Shown: in pieces, positions 49,948 to 57,509 of the stretch
Position numbering within the stretch: position 1 is the stretch's first letter
How the letters are laid out: each line of letters starts with the position of its first letter
Source of the DNA: JACRBR01 sp964371355
Lineage (GTDB): Bacteria; Chloroflexota; Dehalococcoidia; DSTF01; JACRBR01
Length of the DNA stretch: 64,000 bases
Reading direction: 5' to 3'
Assembly: GCA_964371355.1 (NCBI GenBank)
Contig: CAYJMG010000006.1
Location: forward strand, 1-64,000
Translations under genes and position numbers: made by a program
Notes under the pieces: model-generated
What the model was told of the DNA's origin: nothing
Database searches by the model: none
What the model saw: only the letters and a program-made list of their open reading frames with translations

Positions 49948-51273
49948 TTACGGCGCGGGCAGATGGCCGGCCAACGCCGTCTCGCCTATCTCCTGCCGGT
50001 GCGTAACGTAGTACGCGAGGCCGATCGCCACGCCGGCGAGACAGAGCGCCGCCTCGATGCCGATTGCGGTCGAGACGCCGAACTGCTCCGCGAGGACACC
50101 GGTCAGATAGCCGCCGATTGGTGTCGAGCCAGCAAAGAGCAGCATGTACAGCCCCATCACGCGGCCACGCAGGTGGTCGGGCGTGGTGAGCTGCAGCCAC
50201 GTGTTCGCCGTCGACGCGAACGCGGTGTTCGCGATCCCGAGCAACAGCAGGATGCCGAGCGTCAGCCACAACCACTGGCTGAGAGCGACGCCCGCGAGCA
50301 GCAGGCCGAACGCCGCGCCGCCCACGAACAGCATGCGGCGCGTGACGGTGGCGCGAGTGGCGAGCGAGAGCGCCGCGATAAGCGCACCCAGGCCCACCGC
50401 GCCAGTCATGAACCCGAGCGCGACCTCGCCGCTGTCGAGCACGTAGCGGGTGACCAGCGGGAGCATGACCGTGAAGTTGTAGCCGAACGTCCCGATGATG
50501 GCGACGAGGATGACGATGAGCAGCGCGGAAGGCGTACGGAATGCGTACGAAAGGCCCTCACGCAGCTCGCCGATGGGGTCGATGCGGCCCTCCTTGCGGG
50601 GTGCGGTGTGCAGCCTCGACGTGTCCATCATCATCAGGCCGGCGATCACCGGGATGAAGCTGATGCCGTTGAGGAGGAACGCCGCCTTCACGCCCACCGA
50701 CGCGATCACGAGGCCGCCGATGGCGGGGCCGATGAGACGCGCGCCGTTGAACATGCCAGAGTTCAAGGCGACCGCGTTCATCAGATCCTCGCGGCCCACC
50801 ATCTCGATGACAAACGACTGCCGGACCGGCTGCTCGAACGCGTTCGCCAGGCCGAGCACGAGTGCCAGCATGTAGACGTGCCAGAGCTGGACGTGGCCCG
50901 ACCACACGAGCGCGGCCAGCGTGATCGCCTGCGACATGGCCAGGAGCTGGGTGGCGACGATGAAGTTGCGCTTCGGCACCCGGTCCGCGATTACGCCGGC
51001 GAAGAGCACGAATATGGTGATCGGCAAGAACTGCAGCATCGTGACCGTGCCCAGGGCCACCTTCGAGTCCGTGATCTGCAGGACGAGCCACGCCTGCGCG
51101 ATCGTCTGCATCCAGGTGCCGCTCAGCGAGATGCTCTGGCCGGTGTAGAAGAGCCGGTAGTTGCGGTGGCGCAAGGCTCGAAACGTGCCGCCGGGCTGCG
51201 AGGGGAGGTCGCGCGAGGAGACGCGGCGCCAGGGAAGCGCACGCGAGACGCGCGAGGCCGTCCGTTCGTCCAC
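49948..51273 (-). CDS. MFS exporter (EntS/DHA3-like)
   Basis: A 441-aa transporter with about twelve helices. FRALRHRNYRLFYTGQSISL and SGTWMQTIAQAWLVLQITDS are typical of the MFS_3/EntS group, as are AGVIADRVPKRNFIV and LRGRVMGLYMLLFAGSTPIG. The group exports drugs or siderophores; the substrate is unknown. The GTG at 51273 follows GGGAGCGATC. It converges with the CaiB gene. Confidence 0.88.
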   Translation of the reverse strand: MDERTASRVSRALPWRRVSSRDLPSQPGGTFRALRHRNYRLFYTGQSISLSGTWMQTIAQAWLVLQITDSKVALGTVTMLQFLPITIFVLFAGVIADRVPKRNFIVATQLLAMSQAITLAALVWSGHVQLWHVYMLALVLGLANAFEQPVRQSFVIEMVGREDLMNAVALNSGMFNGARLIGPAIGGLVIASVGVKAAFLLNGISFIPVIAGLMMMDTSRLHTAPRKEGRIDPIGELREGLSYAFRTPSALLIVILVAIIGTFGYNFTVMLPLVTRYVLDSGEVALGFMTGAVGLGALIAALSLATRATVTRRMLFVGGAAFGLLLAGVALSQWLWLTLGILLLLGIANTAFASTANTWLQLTTPDHLRGRVMGLYMLLFAGSTPIGGYLTGVLAEQFGVSTAIGIEAALCLAGVAIGLAYYVTHRQEIGETALAGHLPAP

Positions 51274-51429
51274 GTGTGATCGCTCCCGGTGTCGATGCGG
51301 TGCCCGGCGCAGTGTACTTGGTTGCCGCTCTGTTGATTATGTGCGAGTCGCAGGCCAAACCGACGATCGGGTCACTGTCAACCCGCGCGAAATCACGGCG
51401 GGGAGCGCTTGCATCGCGGGCCATCGTGT

Positions 51430-51462
51430 TAAGATGAATCGAGGGCGCGCTCGCGTCGGGAG
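51430..51462 (+). promoter_or_regulatory. Possible promoter and ribosome site for the 51463 gene
   Basis: TAAGAT (51430-51435) is a possible -10 box, with CTTGCA about 16 bp upstream. GGGAGG at 51458-51463 overlaps the GTG at 51463 and sits 5 nt before the CTG at 51469. The rest of 51274-51429 holds nothing I recognise. Confidence 0.35.
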
Positions 51463-51984
51463 GTGTTTCTGGACTCCGACTACCGGATCGACGTATCGGA
51501 AGTGAACCGCAACATCGACGTAGCCGACGTCATCGCGCTCTATTTTCCGCTGTTGCGGAAGACGCTGCTGATGGACATGCGGATGAACGACGTCGATGGG
51601 CCGATGATCCGCGTCGTGCCCATGGCGAACACACCGGAGGAGCGCTTTCAGTCGCTGCTGAAGATGCGCCCGCGGTTCGGGCGGCCCGACAGCATCACGA
51701 TCATCCCCTGGCCGAAGTACGTGACGACACTGATGGACCTCGGCATCTGGGACCACATCGTGCGGCGCTACGCCGACACCGGCTATCCCGAGGTCGTGCG
51801 CGCGTGCGAAACCTGCTACGCCGAGCTGGCGAAGCTCGAGAGCGAAGAGGTCGTCCGCGCGATCCGCGGCGAGAACTACGAGACGATCTGGGGCCAGCGC
51901 GGCGTCGCCGAGCGGGTGGGCGACGACGATGGCCCGGATCTGGACGAGGATGAGGGTGACGTCTACGACGACGAGGACCTCTAG
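51463..51984 (+). CDS. Unnamed family protein, paralogue of the 61598 gene
   Basis: A protein of about 171-173 aa that I cannot name. It aligns along its length with the product at 61158-61598: shared LD..Y at the start, ADVIALYF/ADVVAFRF, EERFQSLLKMRPRF/EERFKSLKMLRPRF, a Trp-Pro pair, TGIW-like and YAELAKLESEEVV/YDELIRMERMEIV. The C-terminus is acidic (DDDGPDLDEDEGDVYDDEDL). GTG 51463 overlaps the Shine-Dalgarno; the CTG at 51469 has a better spacing and matches the paralogue's start, so it may be the true start. Confidence 0.7.
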   Translation: MFLDSDYRIDVSEVNRNIDVADVIALYFPLLRKTLLMDMRMNDVDGPMIRVVPMANTPEERFQSLLKMRPRFGRPDSITIIPWPKYVTTLMDLGIWDHIVRRYADTGYPEVVRACETCYAELAKLESEEVVRAIRGENYETIWGQRGVAERVGDDDGPDLDEDEGDVYDDEDL

Positions 51985-52025
51985 CGCGATCCGCCGCTGT
52001 CATATTTGTTCATGCGCATAACCAA

Positions 52026-52066
52026 TTGATCGCCTGAGGTGGCGGCCGTGATATTCTGGCCCTCGA
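52026..52066 (+). promoter_or_regulatory. Possible promoter of the small membrane-protein pair
   Basis: TTGATC (about 52027) and TGATAT (about 52050) are 17 bp apart in a locally AT-richer patch. The gene at 52082 then has its own CGGAGGCG site. Confidence 0.35.
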
Positions 52067-52081
52067 ACGGAGGCGCCCAGC

Positions 52082-52486
52082 ATGACGGCTCGTCCCATCG
52101 GCCGGCCGAACCCTACATCCCAGGCGCGGCTGCAGCTCATCCTCATCCTGCTAGCGGCGTGGGATCTCGTCGCCTTCCTGTTCGAGCTGTTCAACGCCGG
52201 GCCCGTGCGCGTGGGCGCGATCGAGGGCGTGCTGGGGGCGCGCGCGGTCGGCGGCGCCACGGGCGTGCTGGCCCTGGCGTATGTGTATGCGGCCCGCAGT
52301 CCCATGCGGCACCGCACGATCCTGTGGCTGGCGACGATCGAGCAGTTCGTGTCGATCTTCACGGCGGGATTCCACCTCGCGCGCGACGACATCTCGCGCG
52401 GTGAGGCGATGCTGCCCATCCTGGCGGCCGCCGTGTTCCTCGTCGCGCTGCTGACCAGCCTGCCCCGGCAGACGGACACGTACTGA
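52082..52486 (+). CDS. Four-helix small membrane protein
   Basis: A 134-aa protein with four predicted helices: LQLILILLAAWDLVAFLFEL, AVGGATGVLALAYVYAA, ILWLATIEQFVSIFTAGFHL and PILAAAVFLVALLTSL. No family recognised. The ATG at 52082 follows CGGAGGCG. It is followed after 2 bp by a gene of the same helix plan, so the two are likely co-transcribed and may be distant paralogues or subunits. Confidence 0.65.
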   Translation: MTARPIGRPNPTSQARLQLILILLAAWDLVAFLFELFNAGPVRVGAIEGVLGARAVGGATGVLALAYVYAARSPMRHRTILWLATIEQFVSIFTAGFHLARDDISRGEAMLPILAAAVFLVALLTSLPRQTDTY

Positions 52487-52488
52487 CC

Positions 52489-53100
52489 ATGGCGCGGCGT
52501 CCTCCCACCCCTCCACCGCCGGACGATGGCTTCGACGACTTCGACACCGAGGACGAGGCGCTGGAGCCGCGCGGCCCCGTCATGGTGAATGTGATCTCGG
52601 CCGACGGCGCGTTCCGCCTGCTGCTCATCCTCCTCACTGTCTGGACCTTGTTCGAAGGCTTCGCGCTTGCGACCGGCGCGCTCAGCCCGGTCGACCCGGG
52701 GACCGACCGCACGTCGGAGCGGATCCTGGGTGGTCTGATGATCGTGCTGGGCGGTGTCTACGCGATGATCGCCTGGCGGCGCGAGCAGTACCGTCTGCTC
52801 ATCTGGGTGCCGTTCGCGTCGCAGCTTGCGATCGTCGTGCCGCTGTTGCTCTCGTTCCCCGACGGCGCCCTGTTGCTGGTGATCTCCGGGATGTTCCTGG
52901 CGCTTATGGTGTACGTGTGGTGGCGGGCGCGCGAGATGGAAGAGGCGGGGGCGTACGACGACGAGGACGAGGACGGCGGCGCTGAATTCGAGGCGGAGGA
53001 CGAGGATGAGCCCGTGCGGACGGCGCCGCGGCCGCGGCGTGGCCAGCCGTCACCCGAGCCTGCGAGGCGCGCACGGAGCTTCCGGCGGCGGGATCCCTAA
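52489..53100 (+). CDS. Four-helix membrane protein with acidic and basic tails
   Basis: A 203-aa protein: an acidic, Pro-rich N-terminus (about 1-35), four helices (FRLLLILLTVWTLFEGFALA, ILGGLMIVLGGVYAMIAW, LLIWVPFASQLAIVVPLLLS, ALLLVISGMFLALMVYVWW) and a tail that is acidic then Arg/Pro-rich. The helix pattern and first helix resemble the gene just upstream. The function is unknown. Its last 4 bp overlap the end of the convergent glycerate kinase gene. Confidence 0.65.
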   Translation: MARRPPTPPPPDDGFDDFDTEDEALEPRGPVMVNVISADGAFRLLLILLTVWTLFEGFALATGALSPVDPGTDRTSERILGGLMIVLGGVYAMIAWRREQYRLLIWVPFASQLAIVVPLLLSFPDGALLLVISGMFLALMVYVWWRAREMEEAGAYDDEDEDGGAEFEAEDEDEPVRTAPRPRRGQPSPEPARRARSFRRRDP

Positions 53101-54242
53101 CGTCCCTGGCGGGCCATCAGTCGCTGGGCGAGCCTCGCCGCCGCCGCGCGCAACAGCGGCGGGGCCAACCGCATCGCCTCGTCGAGCGAGAGGCCGGGCG
53201 TCGTCAGCGTCTCGACCTCGTCGAACGCGGTCGCGGGGTCGAACGCCGGGTCGACGGAACCGGCGATCACGCCGACGGGCTTGCCGTGCGCGCGGGCCAT
53301 GCCGGCGACGCCTGCGACCGTCTTCCCGTACGGCGTCTGCGCGTCGAGCCGGCCCTCGCCGGTGATCACGATATCGCACGATGCCACCTTCTCTTCGAGC
53401 CGCATGACTTCAGCAACGAGGTCGAACCCCGGCTCGATCGTCGCCCCCGCGACCGCCGCCAGGCCGGCGCCAAGACCGCCCGCGGCGCCGCTTCCCCTGA
53501 TGGCAGCGACATCGACTCCACAGTCGCGACGGACGACCTCCGCGAACCGGCGTAGCGCGGCGTCGAGCACGCGCACATCATCAGACGACGCGCCCTTCTG
53601 CGGGCCAAATACGACCGCGGCGCCCTGATCGCCGCACAGCGCATTGCTGACATCCGCCGCGACGCGGACCGAGGCGTCCGCGAGACGGCGGTCACGGGCC
53701 GCCAGGTCGATGCGATCGAGGCGGGCGAGCGCGGCCCCTCCCCGAGGCAGATCGTGCCCGGCGGCGTCGAGCAGGCGCGCACCGAGAGCCTGCATCGCGC
53801 CCGCGCCGGCGTCCACAGTCGCGCTGCCGCCCACACCGACGATGATCGTGCGCGCGCCACGGTCGAGCGCGGCAAGGATGAGTTCGCCTGTGCCGAAGGT
53901 CGTGGCGAGCCGCGGGCTGCGTTCGGCGGGCTTCAGAAGCACGAGGCCGGACGCAGCGGCCATCTCGATAACGCCGACGCCGTCGGGGCCTCCGCCGTCG
54001 GGCAGGAGGCCGAACGCGGCGCGCATCGGGCGCATCAGTGGGTCAGAGCACGCCACCTGGACCCGCTGGCCGCGGCGCGCCGCGAGCATGGCGTCGACGA
54101 AGCCGGGGCCTCCGTCGGACATCGGGACGGCGACGGCCACCACTCCGGCGTCGGCGGACCGCACGCCTTCGGCGATCGCGTGAGCGGCCTGCGTGGCGGT
54201 CAGGCTACCCTTGAACTCTTGTGGGGCGATCAGGAAGCGCAT
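53097..54242 (-). CDS. glxK: Glycerate kinase (GlxK/GarK type)
   Basis: A 381-aa enzyme phosphorylating glycerate to 2-phosphoglycerate. Hallmarks: the start MRFLIAPQEFKGSLTATQAA, PMSDGGPGFVDAM, ARTIIVGVGGSATVDAGAGA, and DIVITGEGRLDAQTPYGKTV. The substrate comes from glyoxylate or serine metabolism. The ATG at 54242 is conserved. Upstream lies the divergent region with the double SOS-like operator, which may affect both genes. Confidence 0.92.
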   Translation of the reverse strand: MRFLIAPQEFKGSLTATQAAHAIAEGVRSADAGVVAVAVPMSDGGPGFVDAMLAARRGQRVQVACSDPLMRPMRAAFGLLPDGGGPDGVGVIEMAAASGLVLLKPAERSPRLATTFGTGELILAALDRGARTIIVGVGGSATVDAGAGAMQALGARLLDAAGHDLPRGGAALARLDRIDLAARDRRLADASVRVAADVSNALCGDQGAAVVFGPQKGASSDDVRVLDAALRRFAEVVRRDCGVDVAAIRGSGAAGGLGAGLAAVAGATIEPGFDLVAEVMRLEEKVASCDIVITGEGRLDAQTPYGKTVAGVAGMARAHGKPVGVIAGSVDPAFDPATAFDEVETLTTPGLSLDEAMRLAPPLLRAAAARLAQRLMARQGR

Positions 54243-54273
54243 CGGCCCGTAGCCTATACGCGGGCGTGGCCTC

Positions 54274-54326
54274 TTGACAGCAGTACATCTGTTCTATTAC
54301 GGTGTCCTGGCTAGAACACCTGTACT
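54274..54326 (+). promoter_or_regulatory. Strong promoter with paired SOS-like operators
   Basis: TTGACA (54274-54279), 18 bp, TACGGT (54298-54303). Two sites of the form AGAACA-NN-TGTACT flank the -10 box as a larger inverted repeat: 54282-54296 (minus orientation) in the spacer and 54312-54326 (plus) after the start point. The 15-bp arms match at 13 positions. Each is close to the GAAC-N4-GTTC operators of Gram-positive LexA. Placement fits repression. Confidence 0.6.
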
Positions 54327-54340
54327 AGTGGAGGTCAGCC

Positions 54341-54472
54341 ATGACCCGCAGTATTCGTATCCGCACAATCGTCGTCCCACGTGCGCGCGCCTGCCCAGAC
54401 TGCGGCGGGCCCCTGGTCCACGCCGAAGGTTGCGTCACCTGCCCTATCTGCGGCTACAGCGCCTGCTCTTGA
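54341..54472 (+). CDS. 43-aa zinc-ribbon microprotein, like the C-terminal ribbon of class II ribonucleotide reductase
   Basis: ATG 54341 has GGAGG at 6 nt and TGA ends at 54472. The N-terminus is basic (MTRSIRIRTIVVPRARA), followed by CPDCGGPLVHAEGCVTCPIC and GYSACS. Cysteines at 18, 21, 31, 34, 37 and 42 give two CxxC pairs plus a distal Cys. From memory the pattern is close to the C-terminal zinc ribbon of NrdJ (coenzyme-B12 ribonucleotide reductase), which helps re-reduce the enzyme. Here it stands alone under a SOS-like promoter. It is too short for automated callers. Confidence 0.68.
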   Translation: MTRSIRIRTIVVPRARACPDCGGPLVHAEGCVTCPICGYSACS

Positions 54473-54524
54473 CCCTGGCGTATCCAAGAGCCGCCTTTGC
54501 TGCGGCGGCTGCACGCGCCCGGTG

Positions 54525-54537
54525 TATGATGGGCGCG
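54525..54537 (+). promoter_or_regulatory. -10 box TATGAT before a leaderless micro-ORF
   Basis: TATGAT (54525-54530) is 7 nt before the ATG at 54538. No Shine-Dalgarno. Confidence 0.4.
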
Positions 54538-54636
54538 ATGCGGCGCGGAGGGAATCGCATCCAGGTCCGGACGATCGCGCGACGGCGGCTCGAGAGCTTC
54601 CGCGCCGTGTACGCGTCCGCCGGTGTGGCCGCATGA
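54538..54636 (+). CDS. 32-aa basic micro-ORF coupled to the AmaP-like gene
   Basis: The ATG follows TATGAT by 7 nt; the product begins MRRGGNRIQVRTIARRRLES and is strongly basic. The stop overlaps the next gene start (ATGA), so translation of the AmaP-like gene may depend on it. Its RIQVRTIARRR segment recalls the N-terminus of the zinc-ribbon microprotein (RIRTIVVPRAR). Could be a leader peptide only. Confidence 0.4.
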   Translation: MRRGGNRIQVRTIARRRLESFRAVYASAGVAA

Positions 54637-55256
54637 GTGGCGAAGCCGACGGCGCCGTCAACCGCTTCGCCCTCGCTCTCCTGGCGACGCTCCTCATCGT
54701 CGCCGCCTTCTCCGTCGTGGCGCTCGCCTGGGCCGCGCCGGACGGCAGCATCGGCCGAGTGCGGGACTTCGCAGACTTCCTGGCCCGCCACGACGACCGC
54801 GACGGCAAACTCGTACTCTCGCTGGCCGCCCTCGTCCTGGTGATCCTGATGGTCTGCGTCCTCATCCTGGAGCTGGTACCGTCGTCGACGCAGCACATGC
54901 GCGTACGCAACGTCACCTCCGGCGAGGTGACCATCACCACGAAGCGCATCGCCGAGATGATCGACGACGCGGCGCGCGCCGTGCCGCACGTCGCGTACTG
55001 CACGACGACCGTGGCCCGCCGGGGGCGCAGGGTTGAGGTCGTCCTGGACCTTCATGTCGACGCCGGGGCCGAACTGGCGCAGACGGCCGACGAGGCCTGC
55101 CGGCGCGCGCACATGCTCGTGGAGCAGCTCGGCATCGAGCTGAGCACGAAGCCACGGGCGCGACTGCACTACCGCGAGTTACGCTTACGCTCGGAGACTC
55201 AGCAAGAAGCGGAGTCGACAGGATGGGAACGGCCACCGGGCCAGGGAGTAACGTGA
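54633..55256 (+). CDS. AmaP/Asp23-anchor-like membrane protein
   Basis: A 207-aa protein with two N-terminal helices (FALALLATLLIVAAFSVVAL, and LVLSLAALVLVILMVCVLIL) and a cytosolic domain with VRNVTSGEVTITTKRIAEMI and VEVVLDLHVDAGAELAQTAD, similar to the membrane anchor of alkaline shock protein Asp23 and the DUF322 fold. In Gram-positives these respond to envelope stress. It takes the place usually held by scpA upstream of scpB. The start overlaps the micro-ORF stop; the stop overlaps the scpB GTG. Confidence 0.7.
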   Translation: MSGEADGAVNRFALALLATLLIVAAFSVVALAWAAPDGSIGRVRDFADFLARHDDRDGKLVLSLAALVLVILMVCVLILELVPSSTQHMRVRNVTSGEVTITTKRIAEMIDDAARAVPHVAYCTTTVARRGRRVEVVLDLHVDAGAELAQTADEACRRAHMLVEQLGIELSTKPRARLHYRELRLRSETQQEAESTGWERPPGQGVT

Positions 55257-55867
55257 CGACCGACGAAGCAACAGCACCGGCGCACCTGAAGAAACGCAAG
55301 GCACGGCTGATCGAGCCGCCCCCGCCCGAGCACCTGCTGGCGGTGGTTGAGGCGATCCTGTTTGTGGCGGACGCGCCCCTGGAGACCACGGCGCTGGCAC
55401 GCGCAATCGCCGCCCCTAAGGCGGAGGTCGAGAAGGCGTTGGATGCGCTGGCGGAGCAGTGCCGCGAGCGCGGCGTACGCGTGCAGCGGACGGGGGACCT
55501 GGTGCAGCTCGTGTCCGCGTCACATACGGCTGCTTATGTCGAGCGCTTCCTCGGTCTCGAGCACCCGCCCCTCACCAACGCCTCCATCGAGACGCTGGCC
55601 ATCATCGCCTACCGGCAGCCCATCACGCGCGCCGGCATCGAATCCGTGCGCGGCGTCGATTGCGACGGGCCGATCCGGACACTCGTGGCGCGAGGTCTCA
55701 TCGAGGAAGTGGGACGCGCGCCGGTCGTCGGGCGGCCCGTACTGTTCTCCACGACGGTCCGGTTCCTGGAGTACTTCGGGCTCGAGCGCCCCGACGATCT
55801 GCCGCCGCTGCCCCTCACGGAGGACGAAGAGCAGCCGGAGGAGGAAGCGGAAGAGGCGGTCATCTGA
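55253..55867 (+). CDS. scpB: Segregation and condensation protein B
   Basis: A 204-aa protein with the two winged-helix domains of ScpB: LLAVVEAILFVADAPLETTA, and NASIETLAIIAYRQPITRAG then IESVRGVDCDGPIRTLVARG. It joins ScpA and SMC in the condensin complex. The start is taken at the GTG at 55253 (GGGAG 5 nt upstream, GTGA overlap with the AmaP-like stop) rather than ATG 55223. The tail is acidic. scpA is not adjacent. Confidence 0.9.
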   Translation: MTTDEATAPAHLKKRKARLIEPPPPEHLLAVVEAILFVADAPLETTALARAIAAPKAEVEKALDALAEQCRERGVRVQRTGDLVQLVSASHTAAYVERFLGLEHPPLTNASIETLAIIAYRQPITRAGIESVRGVDCDGPIRTLVARGLIEEVGRAPVVGRPVLFSTTVRFLEYFGLERPDDLPPLPLTEDEEQPEEEAEEAVI

Positions 55868-56163
55868 ACGCGGGGCTGCTGCGCATCCGCCTGCGCATCC
55901 CGGAGAGCGCGTCGCTGAAGGACAAGCGGCAGGTCATCCGCAGCCTCTCGCAGCGCCTTCGGAACACCTACCAGGTGGCCGTCGCCGAGGTGGGCGATAA
56001 CGACGCGTGGCAGGTCGCGACGCTGGGCGTGGCCTGCGTCGCGAACACGCACCGCCACTGCGAAGAGGTCCTCAACGAGATCGTGGCGTTCGTGCAGGAC
56101 ACGCGGCTCGATGCCGAGGTGCTCGACGTGCAGACCGAGATCGTGGCGTTTGACGAGGATTGA
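55864..56163 (+). CDS. DUF503 (YlxP-like) protein with an apparent CTG start
   Basis: A 99-aa protein of the DUF503 family: GLLRIRLRIPESASLKDKRQ, VIRSLSQRLRNTYQVAVAEV and EVLNEIVAFVQDTRLDAEVL. The conserved N-terminus allows a start only at the CTG at 55864 (CTGAACGCG), as no ATG, GTG or TTG lies nearby in frame. This CTG overlaps the scpB stop as CTGA, mimicking ATGA coupling, and AAGAGGCGG precedes it. YlxP-like proteins are linked to ribosome maturation. Confidence 0.85.
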   Translation: MNAGLLRIRLRIPESASLKDKRQVIRSLSQRLRNTYQVAVAEVGDNDAWQVATLGVACVANTHRHCEEVLNEIVAFVQDTRLDAEVLDVQTEIVAFDED

Positions 56164-56175
56164 TCCGGGCAGCAG

Positions 56176-57486
56176 TCAGACGACCGGCTCGACGACCAGA
56201 TCGTACGCCAGCGCCTGGGTGACGCTCGCGCGGACGAAGTCGCCGGGGGCGTGGACGCCTCGCAGCAGCACAAGGCCGTCGACCTCCGGCGCGTCGCGGT
56301 ACGAGCGCCCCACGACGAAGTCCGTGCCAAGACCCTCGCGCGGGCCGGCGGTCGTCGATTCAACCAGCACGTCGATCTCGCGCCCGATCATCGCGCGGTT
56401 CTTGATCAGCGACACCTGCTGCGCGACCTCCATGAGCTGACGCTGGCGCCGCTTCTTCACACGCTCCGGCACCTGGTCGGGCTCGTGTGCGGCGGGCGAC
56501 TCGGACTGTGGCGAGAAGGTGAAGCATCCCACGTGGTCGAACGCCATCTCGCGGACGAAGGCGAGCAGCTCCTGGAACTCATCGTCGGTCTCGCCGGGAT
56601 AACCGACGATAAACGTCGTCCGGATGGCGATATCGGGAATCTCCTGTCGGAGCACTTCGAGCATGTCGCGGACCATGCGCTTGTTGCTGGGGCGTTTCAT
56701 GCGGCGGAGGACGCTCTCGGCGCCGTGCTGCAGCGGGATGTCGATGTACGGCACGACGTTTGGCAGGCGCGCCATAGTCTGCGCGAGCCGGCGGGTCACG
56801 TGGCCGGGGTAGGCGTACATCACGCGCAGCCACGGCACCTGCGGCACGGCTGCGGACAGCCGATCGAGCAGATCCGGCAGCGCATCGCGCAGGCCAAGGT
56901 CGCGGCCGTAGTCGGTACTGTCCTGCGCAACGAGGACGATCTCGCGGACGCCGGAAGCAGCCAGCCGCTCCGCCTCGGCCACAAGATCGCCGGCGGGGGT
57001 ACTGTGGAGCTTGCCCTTCATCTTCGGGATGATGCAGAAGGTGCAGGGGGCATTGCAGCCGTCGGAGATCTTGAGATAAGCGCTCGATCGCACCGCCGCG
57101 GATGGCTCGGGGATGTCGAGCGGCGGCTCGTCGAGGCGCACGGGCTCCAGCGTGCGGACGTAGGATCCGATACCGGCCCAGTCCTCGGCCCCAAACACCG
57201 CGTCGATCTCGGGAATCTCCGCGCGGAGTTCGGCACCGTGCAGCGCTGTCAAGCAGCCGGCGACGACGAGCTGCTGGTCACCGGTCTTCGCGGCGGCAAG
57301 CTCGAGGATCGTGTTGACCGACTCCTCCTTCGAGGCATCGATGAACCCGCAGGTATTGACGACGACCACGTCGGCTGCCGCTGGCTCGGGTACCTCGAAA
57401 TGGCGGCCCTCGCCGAGGACGCGGGCGATGCGTTCGGTGTCGGCCACGTTCTTGGCACAGCCCAGTGTGACGATGTGATAGCGCAC
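56176..57486 (-). CDS. rimO: Ribosomal protein uS12 methylthiotransferase RimO
   Basis: A 436-aa radical-SAM enzyme that methylthiolates an Asp of S12. The N-terminal UPF0004 domain has C10, C46 and C78, the radical-SAM cluster is C144-x3-C148-x2-C151 (CNAPCTFC), and a C-terminal TRAM domain is present. IPLQHGAESVLRRMKRP and TFIVGYPGETDDEF support RimO rather than MiaB. The GTG at 57486 is 5 nt after TACCCT. It is 23 bp from the upstream RodZ-like gene, so read-through is also likely. Confidence 0.9.
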   Translation of the reverse strand: MRYHIVTLGCAKNVADTERIARVLGEGRHFEVPEPAAADVVVVNTCGFIDASKEESVNTILELAAAKTGDQQLVVAGCLTALHGAELRAEIPEIDAVFGAEDWAGIGSYVRTLEPVRLDEPPLDIPEPSAAVRSSAYLKISDGCNAPCTFCIIPKMKGKLHSTPAGDLVAEAERLAASGVREIVLVAQDSTDYGRDLGLRDALPDLLDRLSAAVPQVPWLRVMYAYPGHVTRRLAQTMARLPNVVPYIDIPLQHGAESVLRRMKRPSNKRMVRDMLEVLRQEIPDIAIRTTFIVGYPGETDDEFQELLAFVREMAFDHVGCFTFSPQSESPAAHEPDQVPERVKKRRQRQLMEVAQQVSLIKNRAMIGREIDVLVESTTAGPREGLGTDFVVGRSYRDAPEVDGLVLLRGVHAPGDFVRASVTQALAYDLVVEPVV

Positions 57487-57497
57487 AGTTCAGGGTA
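57487..57497 (-). promoter_or_regulatory. -10 box TACCCT before rimO
   Basis: TACCCT (57497-57492) is 5 nt before the GTG at 57486. The -35 region is weak. Confidence 0.35.
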
Positions 57498-57509
57498 GCA
57501 GGAGGACTG

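Noticed and set aside
49963..51279. A 438-codon frame antisense to the MFS gene
   Set aside because: Arg/Asp/His-rich composition is the mirror of hydrophobic helices, not a protein.
55223..55252. ATG start for scpB
   Set aside because: A 34-bp overlap with the upstream gene is less likely than the GTG at 55253 with GGGAG and a GTGA junction.
56251..57498. A 415-codon frame antisense to rimO
   Set aside because: No family match; rimO motifs on the other strand are complete.
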